A stretch of 50,633 bases of DNA, from assembly GCA_013816265.1 (NCBI GenBank), contig JACDES010000005.1:1-50633 (forward strand). The letters run 5' to 3'. This document shows, in pieces, positions 27,639-37,545 of the stretch. The notes under the pieces are model-generated. The model did not search any database, was not told the DNA's origin, and saw only the letters and a program-made list of their open reading frames with translations. How positions within the stretch are numbered: position 1 is the stretch's first letter; each line of letters starts with the position of its first letter. Source of the DNA: Parachlamydiaceae bacterium (GTDB lineage Bacteria; Chlamydiota; Chlamydiia; Chlamydiales; Parachlamydiaceae). The translations under genes and the position numbers were made by a program.

Positions 27639-28424
27639 ATGGCCAAGTACTATTATATCGGCACATTTCTGCCTACCCTTTATTTTGATGCTCCTTCTGA
27701 AATTAATTTGACGGAGTTTGATAATCTTTTGCTTGATAATTTAACTGTAAATGATTATCGAAAAACAAGAGCTATTCGTAGTTTATTTGATATATTAAAT
27801 CTTCGCTCACTTTGGTTAGGAGAAGATTTAAATCCTTGGGGAAATTTAAATGAACAAGAACTTGAAGAAGTTCTTTTTGATCAGAAGGGATTGCCCAGTT
27901 ATGTGTATGATTTTCTAGAAGCTCATGAAAAGTTAGAAGATCGTCTCCACCATTTTCCTGGACTTTTAGCGAGTTTTTTTCGTGAAGCGGCTGAAGGTGA
28001 ACCTGAAGGATTTTCGCGAGACTATTTGAATTTTGAGAGAGAATGGAGATTGGTTTTTACAGGCTTCAGAGCAAAAAAACTGGGACGCGATCTTGGTATA
28101 GAACTACAGTATGAAAATCCTGACGAGGAGCTTATTGCGCAAATGCTGCTTCAGAAGGATGCAAAAATATTTGAACCCCCCGAAAAATACCATGATCTCA
28201 AAGTTCTTTTTGATAAATTTTCTAATGATCCATTAGCTCTTGAACGAGCTTTAGATGAATATCGCTTTAATTATATCGAAAATTTAGTTGGCATGGCCGA
28301 CATTTTTTCTATCAATCGCATACTTGCATACATGGTGCAATTAATGATTTTGCAGAAGTGGTTTGCATTAGACAAAGACAAAGGTGTTGAAATTATCGCT
28401 ACAATTGTGAAGGAACTATCATGA
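27639..28424 (+). CDS. DUF2764 V-ATPase-associated protein (subunit C-like)
   Basis: A 261-residue soluble protein of the DUF2764 family, which occurs in V-ATPase operons of chlamydiae and spirochaetes and is thought to stand in for the C/d subunit linking rotor and stator. The N-terminus Y-Y-I-G-T-F-L-P and the helical body with A-L-D-E-Y-R-F-N-Y-I-E near residue 205 fit that family. GAGG lies before the ATG. Its last four bases overlap the atpA start (ATGA), so translation is coupled. Its exact role remains inferred. Confidence 0.87.
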   Translation: MAKYYYIGTFLPTLYFDAPSEINLTEFDNLLLDNLTVNDYRKTRAIRSLFDILNLRSLWLGEDLNPWGNLNEQELEEVLFDQKGLPSYVYDFLEAHEKLEDRLHHFPGLLASFFREAAEGEPEGFSRDYLNFEREWRLVFTGFRAKKLGRDLGIELQYENPDEELIAQMLLQKDAKIFEPPEKYHDLKVLFDKFSNDPLALERALDEYRFNYIENLVGMADIFSINRILAYMVQLMILQKWFALDKDKGVEIIATIVKELS

Positions 28425-30211
28425 ATAAGTCAGTGTTAGAAACGGAAGAAAAGAAAAATACCTACGGTAAAGTTGTAAAGGCTTTTGGTAACCTACTACA
28501 AGTTGAATTTGAAGGTGACATACGTCAAGGTGAAGTAGCGATGGTTAAGGTTGACGGTATCGAATTAAAAGCAGAAGTAATAGAAATCACGGGTCGTGAA
28601 GCTAAAATTCAGGTGTTTGATGATACAAGAGGCACTAAACTTGACTGTGTCGTCAGATTCACCGGAGAATTATTGGAAGCAGAACTTGGACCAGGTTTAT
28701 TGACATCTATTTTCGATGGACTTGAAAATCCACTTGTAAAAGTTGCAGATGATGCAGGTTTCTTCCTTCCAAGAGGACTATACTTGCCCCCACTAGATCG
28801 TAAGAAACATTGGGATTTTGAGCCTGTTGCTAAAGTCGGAAGTGTATTGAAAAGGGGTGATGCATTAGGAATTACCTTAGAAGGGCGTTTTCATCATCGA
28901 ATCATGGTCCCTTTTTCTCATTTTGGGCAGTACACGATCACTTGGGTTATATCTGCAGGTCCATATAACGTCGATACAGTCGTTGCAAAAGCAACCGATC
29001 AAGATGGAAAAGAGTACTCCTTTACAATGGTTCAAAAATGGCCGATTAAGAATGCATTGATCGAAGGTGAAAAAATTAAGCCTACCAAAATGATGGATAC
29101 CGGTGAAAGAATTATCGATACACAATTTCCGCTCATGAAGGGAGGCACATTCTGCATTCCAGGTCCATTCGGTGCCGGTAAAACTGTATTGCAGCATCAC
29201 CTTTCAAAATATGCTTCTGTTGACATCGTTGTTTTCACAGCTTGTGGAGAGCGTGCTGGGGAAGTCGTTGAAGTTCTACGAGAATTTCCTCATTTAATTG
29301 ATCCGCACACAGGCGAAACATTAATGACACGTACGGTCATTATTTGTAATACATCGTCAATGCCTGTAGCGGCACGTGAATCATCGATCTATATGGGTAT
29401 CACAATAGCTGAATATTATCGTCAAATGGGATTGGATGTTCTTGTCTTAGCTGACTCCACATCGCGTTGGGCACAAGCGCTGCGCGAAATGTCTGGACGC
29501 CTTGAAGAAATCCCTGGAGAAGAAGCATTCCCTGCGTATTTATCTTCGAGGATCGCCGAATTCTATGAGCGCTCTGGCGTTGTTTCTCTTCGAGAAGGAC
29601 ACAAACCTGGTTCCGTCACGATTGGAGGAGCTGTTTCTCCTGCGGGGGGTAACTTTGAAGAACCTGTTACTCAAGCGACGTTATCTGTCGTAGGTGCATT
29701 TTTGGGTCTTTCACGTGCGCGATCCGATTCAAGACGTTATCCAGCGATAGATCCACTCATTTCTTGGTCTAAATATATCGATGTCGTCAGTCGCGAACTT
29801 GAGAATCAAGTTGATGATTGGGGTAATATGGTGAAACGAGCAGAAAAAATGTTGCATCGCGGTAACGAAATTGGTAAACGAATGGAAGTGGTCGGTGAAG
29901 AAGGGATTGCAATGGATGATATGATCGTCTATTTGAAAGCAGAATTATACGATTCTTCCTATTTGCAACAAAATGCTTTCGATAAAGAAGATGCGTACAG
30001 TCCGCTCACGAGACAGCTTCAATTGTTCCAATTGATCAATAAAATATTCGATACAAAATTTGATATTCAATCCCACGATGAAGCAAGAGAATATTTTCTT
30101 AGTTTACAGAACCAAGTTAAAAACTTGAATTTAATGGCATTTCAGTCAGAACCCTACAATCGTGCTTTAGAAAAGATTGAAGAAAAGATTGGACAAGCTC
30201 AGAAAAAATGA
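28421..30211 (+). CDS. atpA: V-type ATP synthase catalytic subunit A
   Basis: Catalytic nucleotide-binding subunit, 596 residues. The P-loop G-P-F-G-A-G-K-T spans residues 248-255. The V-type-specific insert lies before it (about 110-205), which separates A subunits from F-type beta. The S-R-W-A-Q-A-L-R-E-M-S-G-R-L-E-E-I-P-G-E segment and the arginine-containing C-terminal helical domain are present. The start overlaps the DUF2764 stop by 4 bp and has AAGGA upstream. With B it forms the A3B3 head that hydrolyses or makes ATP. Confidence 0.98.
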   Translation: MNKSVLETEEKKNTYGKVVKAFGNLLQVEFEGDIRQGEVAMVKVDGIELKAEVIEITGREAKIQVFDDTRGTKLDCVVRFTGELLEAELGPGLLTSIFDGLENPLVKVADDAGFFLPRGLYLPPLDRKKHWDFEPVAKVGSVLKRGDALGITLEGRFHHRIMVPFSHFGQYTITWVISAGPYNVDTVVAKATDQDGKEYSFTMVQKWPIKNALIEGEKIKPTKMMDTGERIIDTQFPLMKGGTFCIPGPFGAGKTVLQHHLSKYASVDIVVFTACGERAGEVVEVLREFPHLIDPHTGETLMTRTVIICNTSSMPVAARESSIYMGITIAEYYRQMGLDVLVLADSTSRWAQALREMSGRLEEIPGEEAFPAYLSSRIAEFYERSGVVSLREGHKPGSVTIGGAVSPAGGNFEEPVTQATLSVVGAFLGLSRARSDSRRYPAIDPLISWSKYIDVVSRELENQVDDWGNMVKRAEKMLHRGNEIGKRMEVVGEEGIAMDDMIVYLKAELYDSSYLQQNAFDKEDAYSPLTRQLQLFQLINKIFDTKFDIQSHDEAREYFLSLQNQVKNLNLMAFQSEPYNRALEKIEEKIGQAQKK

Positions 30212-30271
30212 ACCGATGAGGATTCGTACTGATAATATCCGTACTATTCCCAAGCAAAGAGAGCGTTAGAA

Positions 30272-31588
30272 ATGAAAATTGTTTACGATAGAATCAATAA
30301 TATGCGCGGTAATTTGATTACTGTGACAGCTAAGGGCGTATCCTTAGGTGAGCTTGCACGGATCGATTTACAGAATGGTCGCAGTGTCAATGCTTCCGTT
30401 TTACGTATTGAAGGAGATCAAGTGACTCTCCAAGTATTCCAATCGACACGTGGAATATCTACCAACGATCGTGTAACTTTCTTGAATAGAGAAATGCAAG
30501 CGATATACGGAGATTCACTTTTAGGTAGACGTTTGAACGGAACTGGTACACCCATCGATGGCGGACCAAATATCCTTGGAGAAGCTATCAATATAGGTAC
30601 AACTTCATTTAATCCTGTGAAGCGTATCATTCCAAGAGAAATTGTCCGTACGAATATTCCGATGATCGATGTGTTTAATTGCTTAGTAAAGTCTCAAAAA
30701 ATTCCGATTTTTTCTGTTCCAGGTGAGCCGTACAATGCATTATTAATGCGTATTGCCAATCAAACCGATGCCGATGTAGTGATTATCGGAGGCATGGGCT
30801 TAACCTTTAAAGAATATCAGGCTTTCATTGATAATGCCGAAGAATCGGGTTCCATGAATAAAACGATCATGTTCATACATAGAGCGACAGATCCAGCTGT
30901 TGAATGTTTACTTGTTCCTGACATGGCTTTGGCATGTGCAGAGAGGTTTGCAACAGATGGTAAGAACGTGTTGGTTCTTTTGACAGATATGACATCTTTT
31001 GCAGATGCGATTAAAGAAATTGCAATTACGATGGACCAAGTTCCTTCAAATAGAGGATATCCAGGATCCCTTTATTCTGATTTAGCTTCACGTTATGAAA
31101 AAGCTGTTCAAATTGAAGGTAGCGGTTCTATCACAATTATTAGCGTGACAACAATGCCCGGCGATGATGTGACACATCCAATACCAGATAATACCGGTTA
31201 TATCACTGAAGGTCAGTTTTATTTACATGATGGAAGAATAGATCCATTCGGATCTTTATCACGTCTTAAGCAACTTGTGATCGGAAAAGTAACTCGCGAA
31301 GATCATGGAGATTTAGCAAATGCGATGATTCGTCTTTATGCCGAATCAAAGAAAGCTAGAGAAAGACAAGGGATGGGCTTTAAGCTATCTCGTTGGGATG
31401 AAAAGTTATTAGCTTATTCACATCTTTTTGAAGATCGGATGATGAATTTGGAAGTTAACTACACATTAGAAGAAACTCTTGATTTGGGTTGGGAAACTCT
31501 TGCAGAATGTTTTTTACCAACGGAAGTCGGTATCAAACAAAAGCTCATTGATAAATATTGGCCAGCGACGGTTGGTGCGACAGCGTAA
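30272..31588 (+). CDS. atpB: V-type ATP synthase subunit B
   Basis: Non-catalytic nucleotide-binding subunit, 438 residues, the normal V-type B length. The region around residue 150 (F-S-V-P-G-E-P-Y-N) replaces the Walker A motif, as expected for B. S-R-Y-E-K-A-V-Q and the [19 protein letters not shown] segment are conserved, and the latter supplies residues at the catalytic interface. It follows atpA after 60 bp. An AGAGAG precedes the ATG. Confidence 0.98.
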   Translation: MKIVYDRINNMRGNLITVTAKGVSLGELARIDLQNGRSVNASVLRIEGDQVTLQVFQSTRGISTNDRVTFLNREMQAIYGDSLLGRRLNGTGTPIDGGPNILGEAINIGTTSFNPVKRIIPREIVRTNIPMIDVFNCLVKSQKIPIFSVPGEPYNALLMRIANQTDADVVIIGGMGLTFKEYQAFIDNAEESGSMNKTIMFIHRATDPAVECLLVPDMALACAERFATDGKNVLVLLTDMTSFADAIKEIAITMDQVPSNRGYPGSLYSDLASRYEKAVQIEGSGSITIISVTTMPGDDVTHPIPDNTGYITEGQFYLHDGRIDPFGSLSRLKQLVIGKVTREDHGDLANAMIRLYAESKKARERQGMGFKLSRWDEKLLAYSHLFEDRMMNLEVNYTLEETLDLGWETLAECFLPTEVGIKQKLIDKYWPATVGATA

Positions 31589-31614
31589 TACCCACCAAGA
31601 ATAAGGATTTGCTT

Positions 31615-32265
31615 GTGGCTGAAATCAAGTTAACAAAAAATGAACTCCGCGACCAACAGTCGAAGCTGGCGCAGCTGGAAAAATACCTTCCAACGCTGCA
31701 GCTTAAAAAAGCCATGCTTCAAGCTGAAGTTCATGAAACAAGGATTGAGATTGAACGTCTCGTAAAAACTTTTAAGACTCAACGTGCCCGTGTTGAGGAG
31801 TATAGTGGATTATTGACGACGAAGACGACGATTGATCCTTTAAAAGCATCCACGATATTAAAAATTTCTAAGCATTACGAGAATATTGCCGGTGTTGAAG
31901 TTCCGTATTTTGAAGGTGTAGAATTTGCGGAATTTACATATAGCCTTTTTGAAACACCCCCTTGGGTCGATGCTGCTATCGTTGAACTTAGAAATTTAAA
32001 GAGCGTGCAGGCTCATATCCAAGTTGTTGAAGAACAAAAAAAAGCTCTTGAAAAGGAACTCAGAGAAGTTTCCATTAGAGTAAATCTTTTTGAAAAAATT
32101 CTTATCCCGCGTGCTGTTGGAAACATAAAAAAAATCAAAGTCTTTTTGGGTGATCAGCAACTGGCAGCGGTATCTCAAGCTAAGGTGGCTAAATCAAAAA
32201 TTGAGTCTAATAAATTATTAGCCATACTAGGTCATCAATTGAGAGGGGTTCCCAATGCGAGTTGA
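31615..32265 (+). CDS. atpD: V-type ATP synthase subunit D
   Basis: Central rotor shaft subunit, 216 residues if it starts at the GTG at 31615. The frame is open from 31558, but that part overlaps atpB. The GTG has AAGGA 7 bases upstream and gives the family N-terminus V-A-E-I-K-L-T-K-N-E-L-R. Long N- and C-terminal helices form the antiparallel coiled coil that turns inside A3B3. It ends 11 bp inside the atpI start, so the two are translationally coupled. Confidence 0.94.
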   Translation: MAEIKLTKNELRDQQSKLAQLEKYLPTLQLKKAMLQAEVHETRIEIERLVKTFKTQRARVEEYSGLLTTKTTIDPLKASTILKISKHYENIAGVEVPYFEGVEFAEFTYSLFETPPWVDAAIVELRNLKSVQAHIQVVEEQKKALEKELREVSIRVNLFEKILIPRAVGNIKKIKVFLGDQQLAAVSQAKVAKSKIESNKLLAILGHQLRGVPNAS

Positions 32266-34171
32266 TGTAAAAAAATATTTGTTCATTGGAGCCTCGGATG
32301 AAAAGAGTCGCTTCTTTAAGAAAGCACAAAAAGAAGGATTCATCAATTTTATTTCAACTGGAGCTACAACTCATAAAGAGATTCCTGTTGAAGTGCAAGA
32401 AGTCACATCTGCGATAAAAATATTGCGACATCAGCCGCCTGTTGAACAAGAGGAAAATTTCAAACTTGTTACACCGGAAACTATTGTAGAAAATATTTTA
32501 AGATTAAACGATGAGAATGAAAAACTCCTTGAAGATCTCAGAATGTTGTCGCTTGAAATTGAACGAATAGAAATTTTTGGCGATTTTTCACTAGAAGATA
32601 TTGACTATATTGAGCGTAATGGAAATCGTAAAATTCAATTTTTTTGCGCACGTCCAAGTGTCTTCAAAGATGCGCCACCACCACCTGAAGTTGTCTATGT
32701 TGCATCAGATCATGGACTTGATTTTTACGTCGCGATAAATCCTCAAATAGTTCATTACGATAAAATGATCGAAATCAAAATCGATCATCCTTTAGGGGTT
32801 GTAAAAAAGAAATATAATGAGGAATTACGAAAGCAACATGATATTGAACATGAACTGAAAAACTATGCTAAATATAATACATTGTTACATCATCTTTTGA
32901 TAAGTAGACTCAATAAATATCATCTATATAGCGCTGAAACCTATGTACAGGATACTATGGAGGGAAGTTTATTTGCTGTTGAGGGATGGATTCCATCAAA
33001 TCAAATAGATAGACTTCCTGGATTAATTGATGATATGCATGTATATGCAGATGAGATAGCTCTCGAACCAAATGAATTACCCCCTACATATCTAGAGAAT
33101 ACTGGCGCAGAGCGTTTGGGACAAGATCTAGTCAGTATTTATGACACTCCTTCACCCACTGATAATGATCCTTCTATGTGGGTGCTAGGAAGTTTTACAT
33201 TGTTTTTTGCTTTCATTATGGCCGATGCAGGATATGGATTAATTTATTTACTTCTAGCGTTATTTTTGAGATATAAGTATCCCGGTTTGAAAGGGCTGAA
33301 AAAAAGGATGTTAGATTTATTTACTCTATTATCGGTGGGTTGTATTGTTTGGGGTCTATTAACGACATCATTTTTCGGAATGAATATCGGAATAGATAAT
33401 CCAATACGTAAAGTTTCCTTATTACAATGGCTTGTAGAGAAAAAGGCCGAGTACCATATTGTGCATCAAGATTCGACTTACCAAGAGTGGGTAACAAAAT
33501 ATCCTGATCTTGCAAATGTTAAAGACCCACACCAATTTGTGTCATATATTCCTGCTGAAGAAGGAAATCAAACTCATAAAATTTTTGCCCGATTAAGCGA
33601 TAATGTCATGTTTGAATTAGCCCTTTTTATCGGTATTGCTCATCTTATATTATCGTTATTGCGGTACATTAGACGAAATTGGCATGGAGCTGGGTGGATC
33701 GCATTTCTACTCGGAGCATATCTTTATTTTGCGTCCTATTTAAATGCCCCAAGCATATTAAACTATGTGGGGGGAATCGATTTAGAAAATGGGGGTAGAA
33801 TTGGATTTCAGCTTATGATAGGAGGTATTGCATTTGCAGTCATTGCCGCTATAATAAAATATGGAATTGTTGGGGTTTTTGAGGTGATGAATCTCATCCA
33901 GGTATTTGCCGATGTATTGTCCTATTTGAGACTTTATGCTCTAGGGCTTGCCGGAGCTATAGTGGGAGCAACAATAAATGAAATTGCAGGAACTCTACCA
34001 TTTGTACTTGGTGTTTTATTGGTGCTAGTATCCCATTTTGTCAATATTGTACTTTGCACGATGAGTGGCGTGATACATGGATTGCGACTCAATTTTATAG
34101 AGTGGTACCATTACTCTTTTGAAGGTGGTGGTAAAGAATTTAGACCGCTCAAATTGATGAAGATAGAATAG
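32255..34171 (+). CDS. atpI: V-type ATP synthase subunit I (a-subunit)
   Basis: Membrane stator subunit, 638 residues. The N-terminal half (about 1-310) is cytoplasmic and coiled-coil-rich. The C-terminal half has about seven to eight transmembrane helices starting near residue 312. The essential half-channel arginine is R559 in D-V-L-S-Y-L-R-L-Y-A-L-G-L-A-G. It conducts the coupling ion to the K ring. The start overlaps atpD by 11 bp and follows GAGAGG. A 246-base gap with a repeat element separates it from atpK. Confidence 0.96.
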   Translation: MRVDVKKYLFIGASDEKSRFFKKAQKEGFINFISTGATTHKEIPVEVQEVTSAIKILRHQPPVEQEENFKLVTPETIVENILRLNDENEKLLEDLRMLSLEIERIEIFGDFSLEDIDYIERNGNRKIQFFCARPSVFKDAPPPPEVVYVASDHGLDFYVAINPQIVHYDKMIEIKIDHPLGVVKKKYNEELRKQHDIEHELKNYAKYNTLLHHLLISRLNKYHLYSAETYVQDTMEGSLFAVEGWIPSNQIDRLPGLIDDMHVYADEIALEPNELPPTYLENTGAERLGQDLVSIYDTPSPTDNDPSMWVLGSFTLFFAFIMADAGYGLIYLLLALFLRYKYPGLKGLKKRMLDLFTLLSVGCIVWGLLTTSFFGMNIGIDNPIRKVSLLQWLVEKKAEYHIVHQDSTYQEWVTKYPDLANVKDPHQFVSYIPAEEGNQTHKIFARLSDNVMFELALFIGIAHLILSLLRYIRRNWHGAGWIAFLLGAYLYFASYLNAPSILNYVGGIDLENGGRIGFQLMIGGIAFAVIAAIIKYGIVGVFEVMNLIQVFADVLSYLRLYALGLAGAIVGATINEIAGTLPFVLGVLLVLVSHFVNIVLCTMSGVIHGLRLNFIEWYHYSFEGGGKEFRPLKLMKIE

Positions 34172-34174
34172 TCT

Positions 34175-34327
34175 TCTTGCGTAAATAGCTTTGCTTGAAA
34201 AAATTGATCTTTTTTTGAGCAGATTCATCGACAAATTTTGAGAGCATATGTGCACATATGGTCGAAAAATTTAGCGATAAAGATGCCAAAAAGTGCAATT
34301 TTAACAAGCAAATGTAATTACGCAAGA
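34175..34327. repeat. Inverted-repeat element between atpI and atpK, family F
   Basis: The ends TCTTGCGTAA...TTTGCTTG and CAAGCAAA...TTACGCAAGA are inverted. The middle contains the perfect 16-bp palindrome CATATGTGCACATATG (34245-34260). A related fragment lies at 21673-21722. The element is inside the ATPase operon and would be transcribed, so it could affect relative expression of the proteolipid gene. No ORF is present. Confidence 0.68.
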
Positions 34328-34417
34328 TGACTAATAGTTAACGCCATAGACATATGGCCAATAATGAATTTTTTTTAATCTGTAGAAAGCTATCTACAAC
34401 TAATTTAGGAGAAAATT

Positions 34418-34840
34418 ATGGATTACAATATGGTAGGACCTGCCATTTCGCTGGGTTTAAGTTGTATGGGATGTTGCGTTGGATGTTGGATTGCTGGATC
34501 GGCAGCTCATGCAGCGATGAGTCGCACAGAAGAAGGACATGGAAAATTTATCGGTATGTCGGCGGCCCCTTCATCACAGTCTATTTATGGATTCCTTTTA
34601 ATGCTACAAATGAAGAGAGCTATTTTAGCTGGTACACTATCACCTGAATCAGCGATTGCTATTGGACTATTCTCAGGAGGGGCGTTTGTATTTTCTTCTA
34701 TTTATCAGGGGAAGGTATGCGCAACAGGTATTCAAGCGACTTTAAGACAGCCAAGCGTTTATGGTAAATGCTTTGCAGCTATCGGTATTATTGAATCGTT
34801 TGCGTTGTTTGCCTTCGTATTCGCTCTTCTAATTATGTAA
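34418..34840 (+). CDS. atpK: V-type ATP synthase proteolipid subunit K
   Basis: Membrane rotor-ring subunit, 140 residues with four transmembrane helices (two hairpins). The ion-binding carboxylate is E126 in helix 4 (G-I-I-E-S-F-A-L-F). P-S-S-Q in helix 2 supplies S53 and Q54, and S-I-Y-Q-G in helix 3 supplies Q97. These line up with T64, Q65, Q110 and E139 of the Enterococcus hirae Na+-ATPase ring, so a sodium-binding ring is likely. Only the second hairpin has the carboxylate, as usual for 16-kDa-type K subunits. AGGAGA lies ahead of the ATG. It is the last gene of the operon. Confidence 0.95.
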   Translation: MDYNMVGPAISLGLSCMGCCVGCWIAGSAAHAAMSRTEEGHGKFIGMSAAPSSQSIYGFLLMLQMKRAILAGTLSPESAIAIGLFSGGAFVFSSIYQGKVCATGIQATLRQPSVYGKCFAAIGIIESFALFAFVFALLIM

Positions 34841-34867
34841 TAGAAAGATTAAAATTTTTTCCATTTT

Positions 34868-34953
34868 TGTCCATACTGTCCATATTGTCCATATCGTCCA
34901 TATACTTCATGGATGATATGGACAAATATGGACTTTATGGACTTTATGGACAG
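34868..34953. repeat. TGTCCATAT tandem repeats facing their inverse, family E
   Basis: Four 9-bp units of the type TGTCCATAT (34868-34903) are followed, after a 12-base spacer, by four inverted units (ATATGGACA onward, 34916-34953). Together they can form one long imperfect hairpin just after atpK. It may serve as the operon's transcription end or a mRNA 3' stabiliser. There is no strong T-run. Confidence 0.75.
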
Positions 34954-35020
34954 AAAGACGCTTTGTTGCGGTATTAACAATGGGGTTAACGGCCTTCTTA
35001 AGCAAGAAAAGTAGTTTACT

Positions 35021-36421
35021 ATGAAAAATAAACATCGTATCGAAACAGATAGCATGGGGGAAATAAACGTTCCTTCAAATCGTTATTTTGGAGCCCAAAC
35101 ACAACGCTCCTTCGAAAATTTTTCAATAAGCACAGAGAAAATGCCCCGAGAAGTCATCTACGCGATGGCTCTAATCAAAAAAGCCGCGGCAATTGTCAAC
35201 AGCAATTTGAATTTATTACCCAAAGAAAAATCTCGTATTATCTGTGAAGTTGTTGATGAAATTTTAAATAATCAACATGATGAACATTTCCCCTTATCAG
35301 TTTGGCAAACAGGTTCTGGAACACAAAGCAACATGAACCTCAATGAAGTGATAAGCAATCGTGCAATTGAAAAATTGGGCGGAAAGTTAGGCTCCAAATA
35401 TCCTATCCACCCTAATGACGACGTTAATTTATCCCAATCATCGAATGATGTTTTTCCCTCTGCCATGCACATTGCCGCCAAAATGGATATTTGTAATAAA
35501 TTGATCCCTAATTTGAAATTATTGAGAGATACCCTGCAAAGAAAATCGATGAGTTTTGTGGATATTATTAAAATTGGGCGTACGCATTTGATGGATGCTA
35601 CACCGCTAACTCTTGGACAAGAATTTTCTGGGTATGTAAGTCAGCTTGATCATGGTATCAAAGCCATTGAAAATAGTTTAGAGCATCTTTCTGAATTAGC
35701 GCTGGGCGGGACCGCCGTTGGAACCGGACTTAACAGTCCTCCTGATTATGCTGTAAAAATAGCGGAAGAAATAAGCTTGCTGACAGGATCAAGATTTGTC
35801 ACAGCCCCCAATAAATTTGAAGCCTTGGCGAGTAATGATACGATGATAGAAGTGAGTGGTGCACTTAAACGTGTCGCGGTATCACTTTTTAAAATAGCTA
35901 ATGATATACGTTGGATGGCATCTGGGCCACGTTGTGGACTTGGAGAACTAATTTTACCGGCCAATGAACCCGGCTCATCCATTATGCCAGGAAAGGTTAA
36001 TCCAACTCAGTGTGAAGCATTGATGATGATTTCGATACAAGTAATGGGAAACGACACGGTTATCACATTTGCTGGCGCACAAGGTAATTTGGAGTTGAAT
36101 GTATTTCGACCACTTATCATACATAATCTTATTCAATCGATACGATTATTAAGTGAAGGTGTTTTAAGTTTTACAAACAAATGCGTGGTAGGTATCGAGC
36201 CTAATAAAGAACGTATTTCTGAGCATGTGAATCGATCCCTAATGCTAGCGACAGCTCTTAATAAAGAAATTGGTTATGACAAGGCGAGTGAAATTGTTAA
36301 GAAAGCCTATACCGAAAATACAACTCTAAAAGAATCTGCAATGGCTTTAGGCTATTTGAGCGAAGCTCAATTCGATTCAATAGTCGATCCAAGTAAGATG
36401 ATCGGACCTTCCAATTCATAA
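35021..36421 (+). CDS. fumC: Fumarate hydratase class II
   Basis: Fumarase of the TCA cycle (fumarate to L-malate), 466 residues, homotetrameric class II type. The superfamily signature [11 protein letters not shown] is at residues 318-328. The G-S-G-T-Q-S-N-M-N segment (near 100), the [10 protein letters not shown] segment and the [11 protein letters not shown] active-site helix are all present. The start [13 protein letters not shown] fits the family. It is a single-gene unit: the repeat at 34868-34953 is upstream, and a REP-derived hairpin with a T-run is downstream. Confidence 0.98.
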   Translation: MKNKHRIETDSMGEINVPSNRYFGAQTQRSFENFSISTEKMPREVIYAMALIKKAAAIVNSNLNLLPKEKSRIICEVVDEILNNQHDEHFPLSVWQTGSGTQSNMNLNEVISNRAIEKLGGKLGSKYPIHPNDDVNLSQSSNDVFPSAMHIAAKMDICNKLIPNLKLLRDTLQRKSMSFVDIIKIGRTHLMDATPLTLGQEFSGYVSQLDHGIKAIENSLEHLSELALGGTAVGTGLNSPPDYAVKIAEEISLLTGSRFVTAPNKFEALASNDTMIEVSGALKRVAVSLFKIANDIRWMASGPRCGLGELILPANEPGSSIMPGKVNPTQCEALMMISIQVMGNDTVITFAGAQGNLELNVFRPLIIHNLIQSIRLLSEGVLSFTNKCVVGIEPNKERISEHVNRSLMLATALNKEIGYDKASEIVKKAYTENTTLKESAMALGYLSEAQFDSIVDPSKMIGPSNS

Positions 36422-36474
36422 GTTTACGGTAAGCGTCAATTTTAGACATATATACAAATTTGGCGCTTTATAAC

Positions 36475-36508
36475 AAAGCGAAAGTCCTCTTTCGCTTTCC
36501 TTTTTTTT
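36475..36508 (+). terminator. Intrinsic terminator of fumC built from a family B half-copy
   Basis: The stem AAAGCGAAAG / CTTTCGCTTT has a TCCT loop and is followed by CC and eight T. The upstream bases (36461-36474, TTGGCGCTTTATAAC) are the start of the family B REP-like element, so a truncated mobile hairpin appears to act as terminator. The rest of the gap to 36704 is AT-rich; the 67-codon frame over it is not convincing as a gene. Confidence 0.8.
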
Positions 36509-36704
36509 GCTACAATCTATACCAGCCACAACTTAAAGACACATTATGTCTAATACCAATAATAGATCTTTATTTTTCAATTATTTACTTTTTATATAAA
36601 AAATTATTTATTGTAATTATTAATTTGTTTTGTTATTATGTTAAAATATTAATAGTTTTATAACAAATAATATAATTATATAATAAATAAATTAAGGTTT
36701 TCTC

Positions 36705-37472
36705 ATGAATGAAATTAATGGAACTGCACCATCAACAAGAACAAATATAGATTCATTTATTAATCACCCTGTTGTACAGACAACGAAAAGGTGTGTATTT
36801 AAAGCAACAATCGAGGCTGTTTCAATTGTAGCAAGTCATGTATTTTTATGTATATTTACACAATTCGTAATGTTTCCGATAGTACCACGTTCGATGAGGT
36901 CACGTGTTATCAGTACGGTAATTATAGCTCCTGTTCATGAAGAGATCTTATTTAGGCTTATACTACAAGGTATTGTACACTTGCTTCAAAAATTTAAAAA
37001 TCGATTTATTGCGAAGCAAGCTCCAAATCTCCAATCATTAAAAGCCCAGGAAGTTTTCCGAGTTAGAACGACAGCATTTCTTTTTGGCTGCATCCATTTA
37101 CTAAACCCTCATACTCATATTCTAGCTGCGGCAATACAATTCTCAGTCACCACATTTGCAGGTTTAAGTTATGGATATTTAGCTGAAAAATATAAAACAA
37201 TATCTTTGTCGATCCTAGCTCATGGTTTTTCTAATGCTTTAGCATGTGGAATGGTTTGTTATGCAAACAAAAACAATAATACAAAAAGTGTTGCATGTCT
37301 AACTCTATGGGTATTTCAGGAGATTTTTATGTATAAATTGGGCACGTGTGATGTCATTCAAAATAAATTCAATAGTATCACCAAGAGTCTGAAGAATTCA
37401 GTTGCGAATATGGCCGATAATATTTGTAAACGATTAAATCCACCAATACCTGTTCAAGTAGCAGCTATTTAG
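36705..37472 (+). CDS. CPBP family intramembrane metalloprotease (tandem copy 1)
   Basis: A 255-residue membrane protein of the CPBP/CAAX-protease (Abi) family. Motif 1 is E79-E80-I-L-F-R84, motif 2 is F-G-C-I-H131, and motif 3 is L-A-H173-G-F-S-N177, so the expected metal/catalytic residues are all present. Several hydrophobic helices span the rest. The C-terminal tail (about 215-255) is soluble and ends P-P-I-P-V-Q. AAGG lies upstream of the ATG, and the leader is almost the same as that of copy 2. It is the first of four tandem paralogues (gaps of 73, 67 and 19 bp). Family members cleave prenylated proteins or modify peptides; the substrate here is unknown. Confidence 0.9.
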   Translation: MNEINGTAPSTRTNIDSFINHPVVQTTKRCVFKATIEAVSIVASHVFLCIFTQFVMFPIVPRSMRSRVISTVIIAPVHEEILFRLILQGIVHLLQKFKNRFIAKQAPNLQSLKAQEVFRVRTTAFLFGCIHLLNPHTHILAAAIQFSVTTFAGLSYGYLAEKYKTISLSILAHGFSNALACGMVCYANKNNNTKSVACLTLWVFQEIFMYKLGTCDVIQNKFNSITKSLKNSVANMADNICKRLNPPIPVQVAAI

Positions 37473-37545
37473 GGATAATAAAAAAAACGGTCTCAAATTT
37501 TATGTAATAATATTTAATTTTTTTAAAAATATTTAAGGTTTTCTC

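Noticed and set aside
34354..34647. 97-codon frame overlapping atpK
   Set aside because: It overlaps atpK in another frame and lacks the proteolipid pattern; atpK has AGGAGA and complete motifs.
36460..36663. 67-codon frame after fumC
   Set aside because: It begins in a REP-like half-copy and terminator and continues into AT-rich DNA with a low-complexity product.
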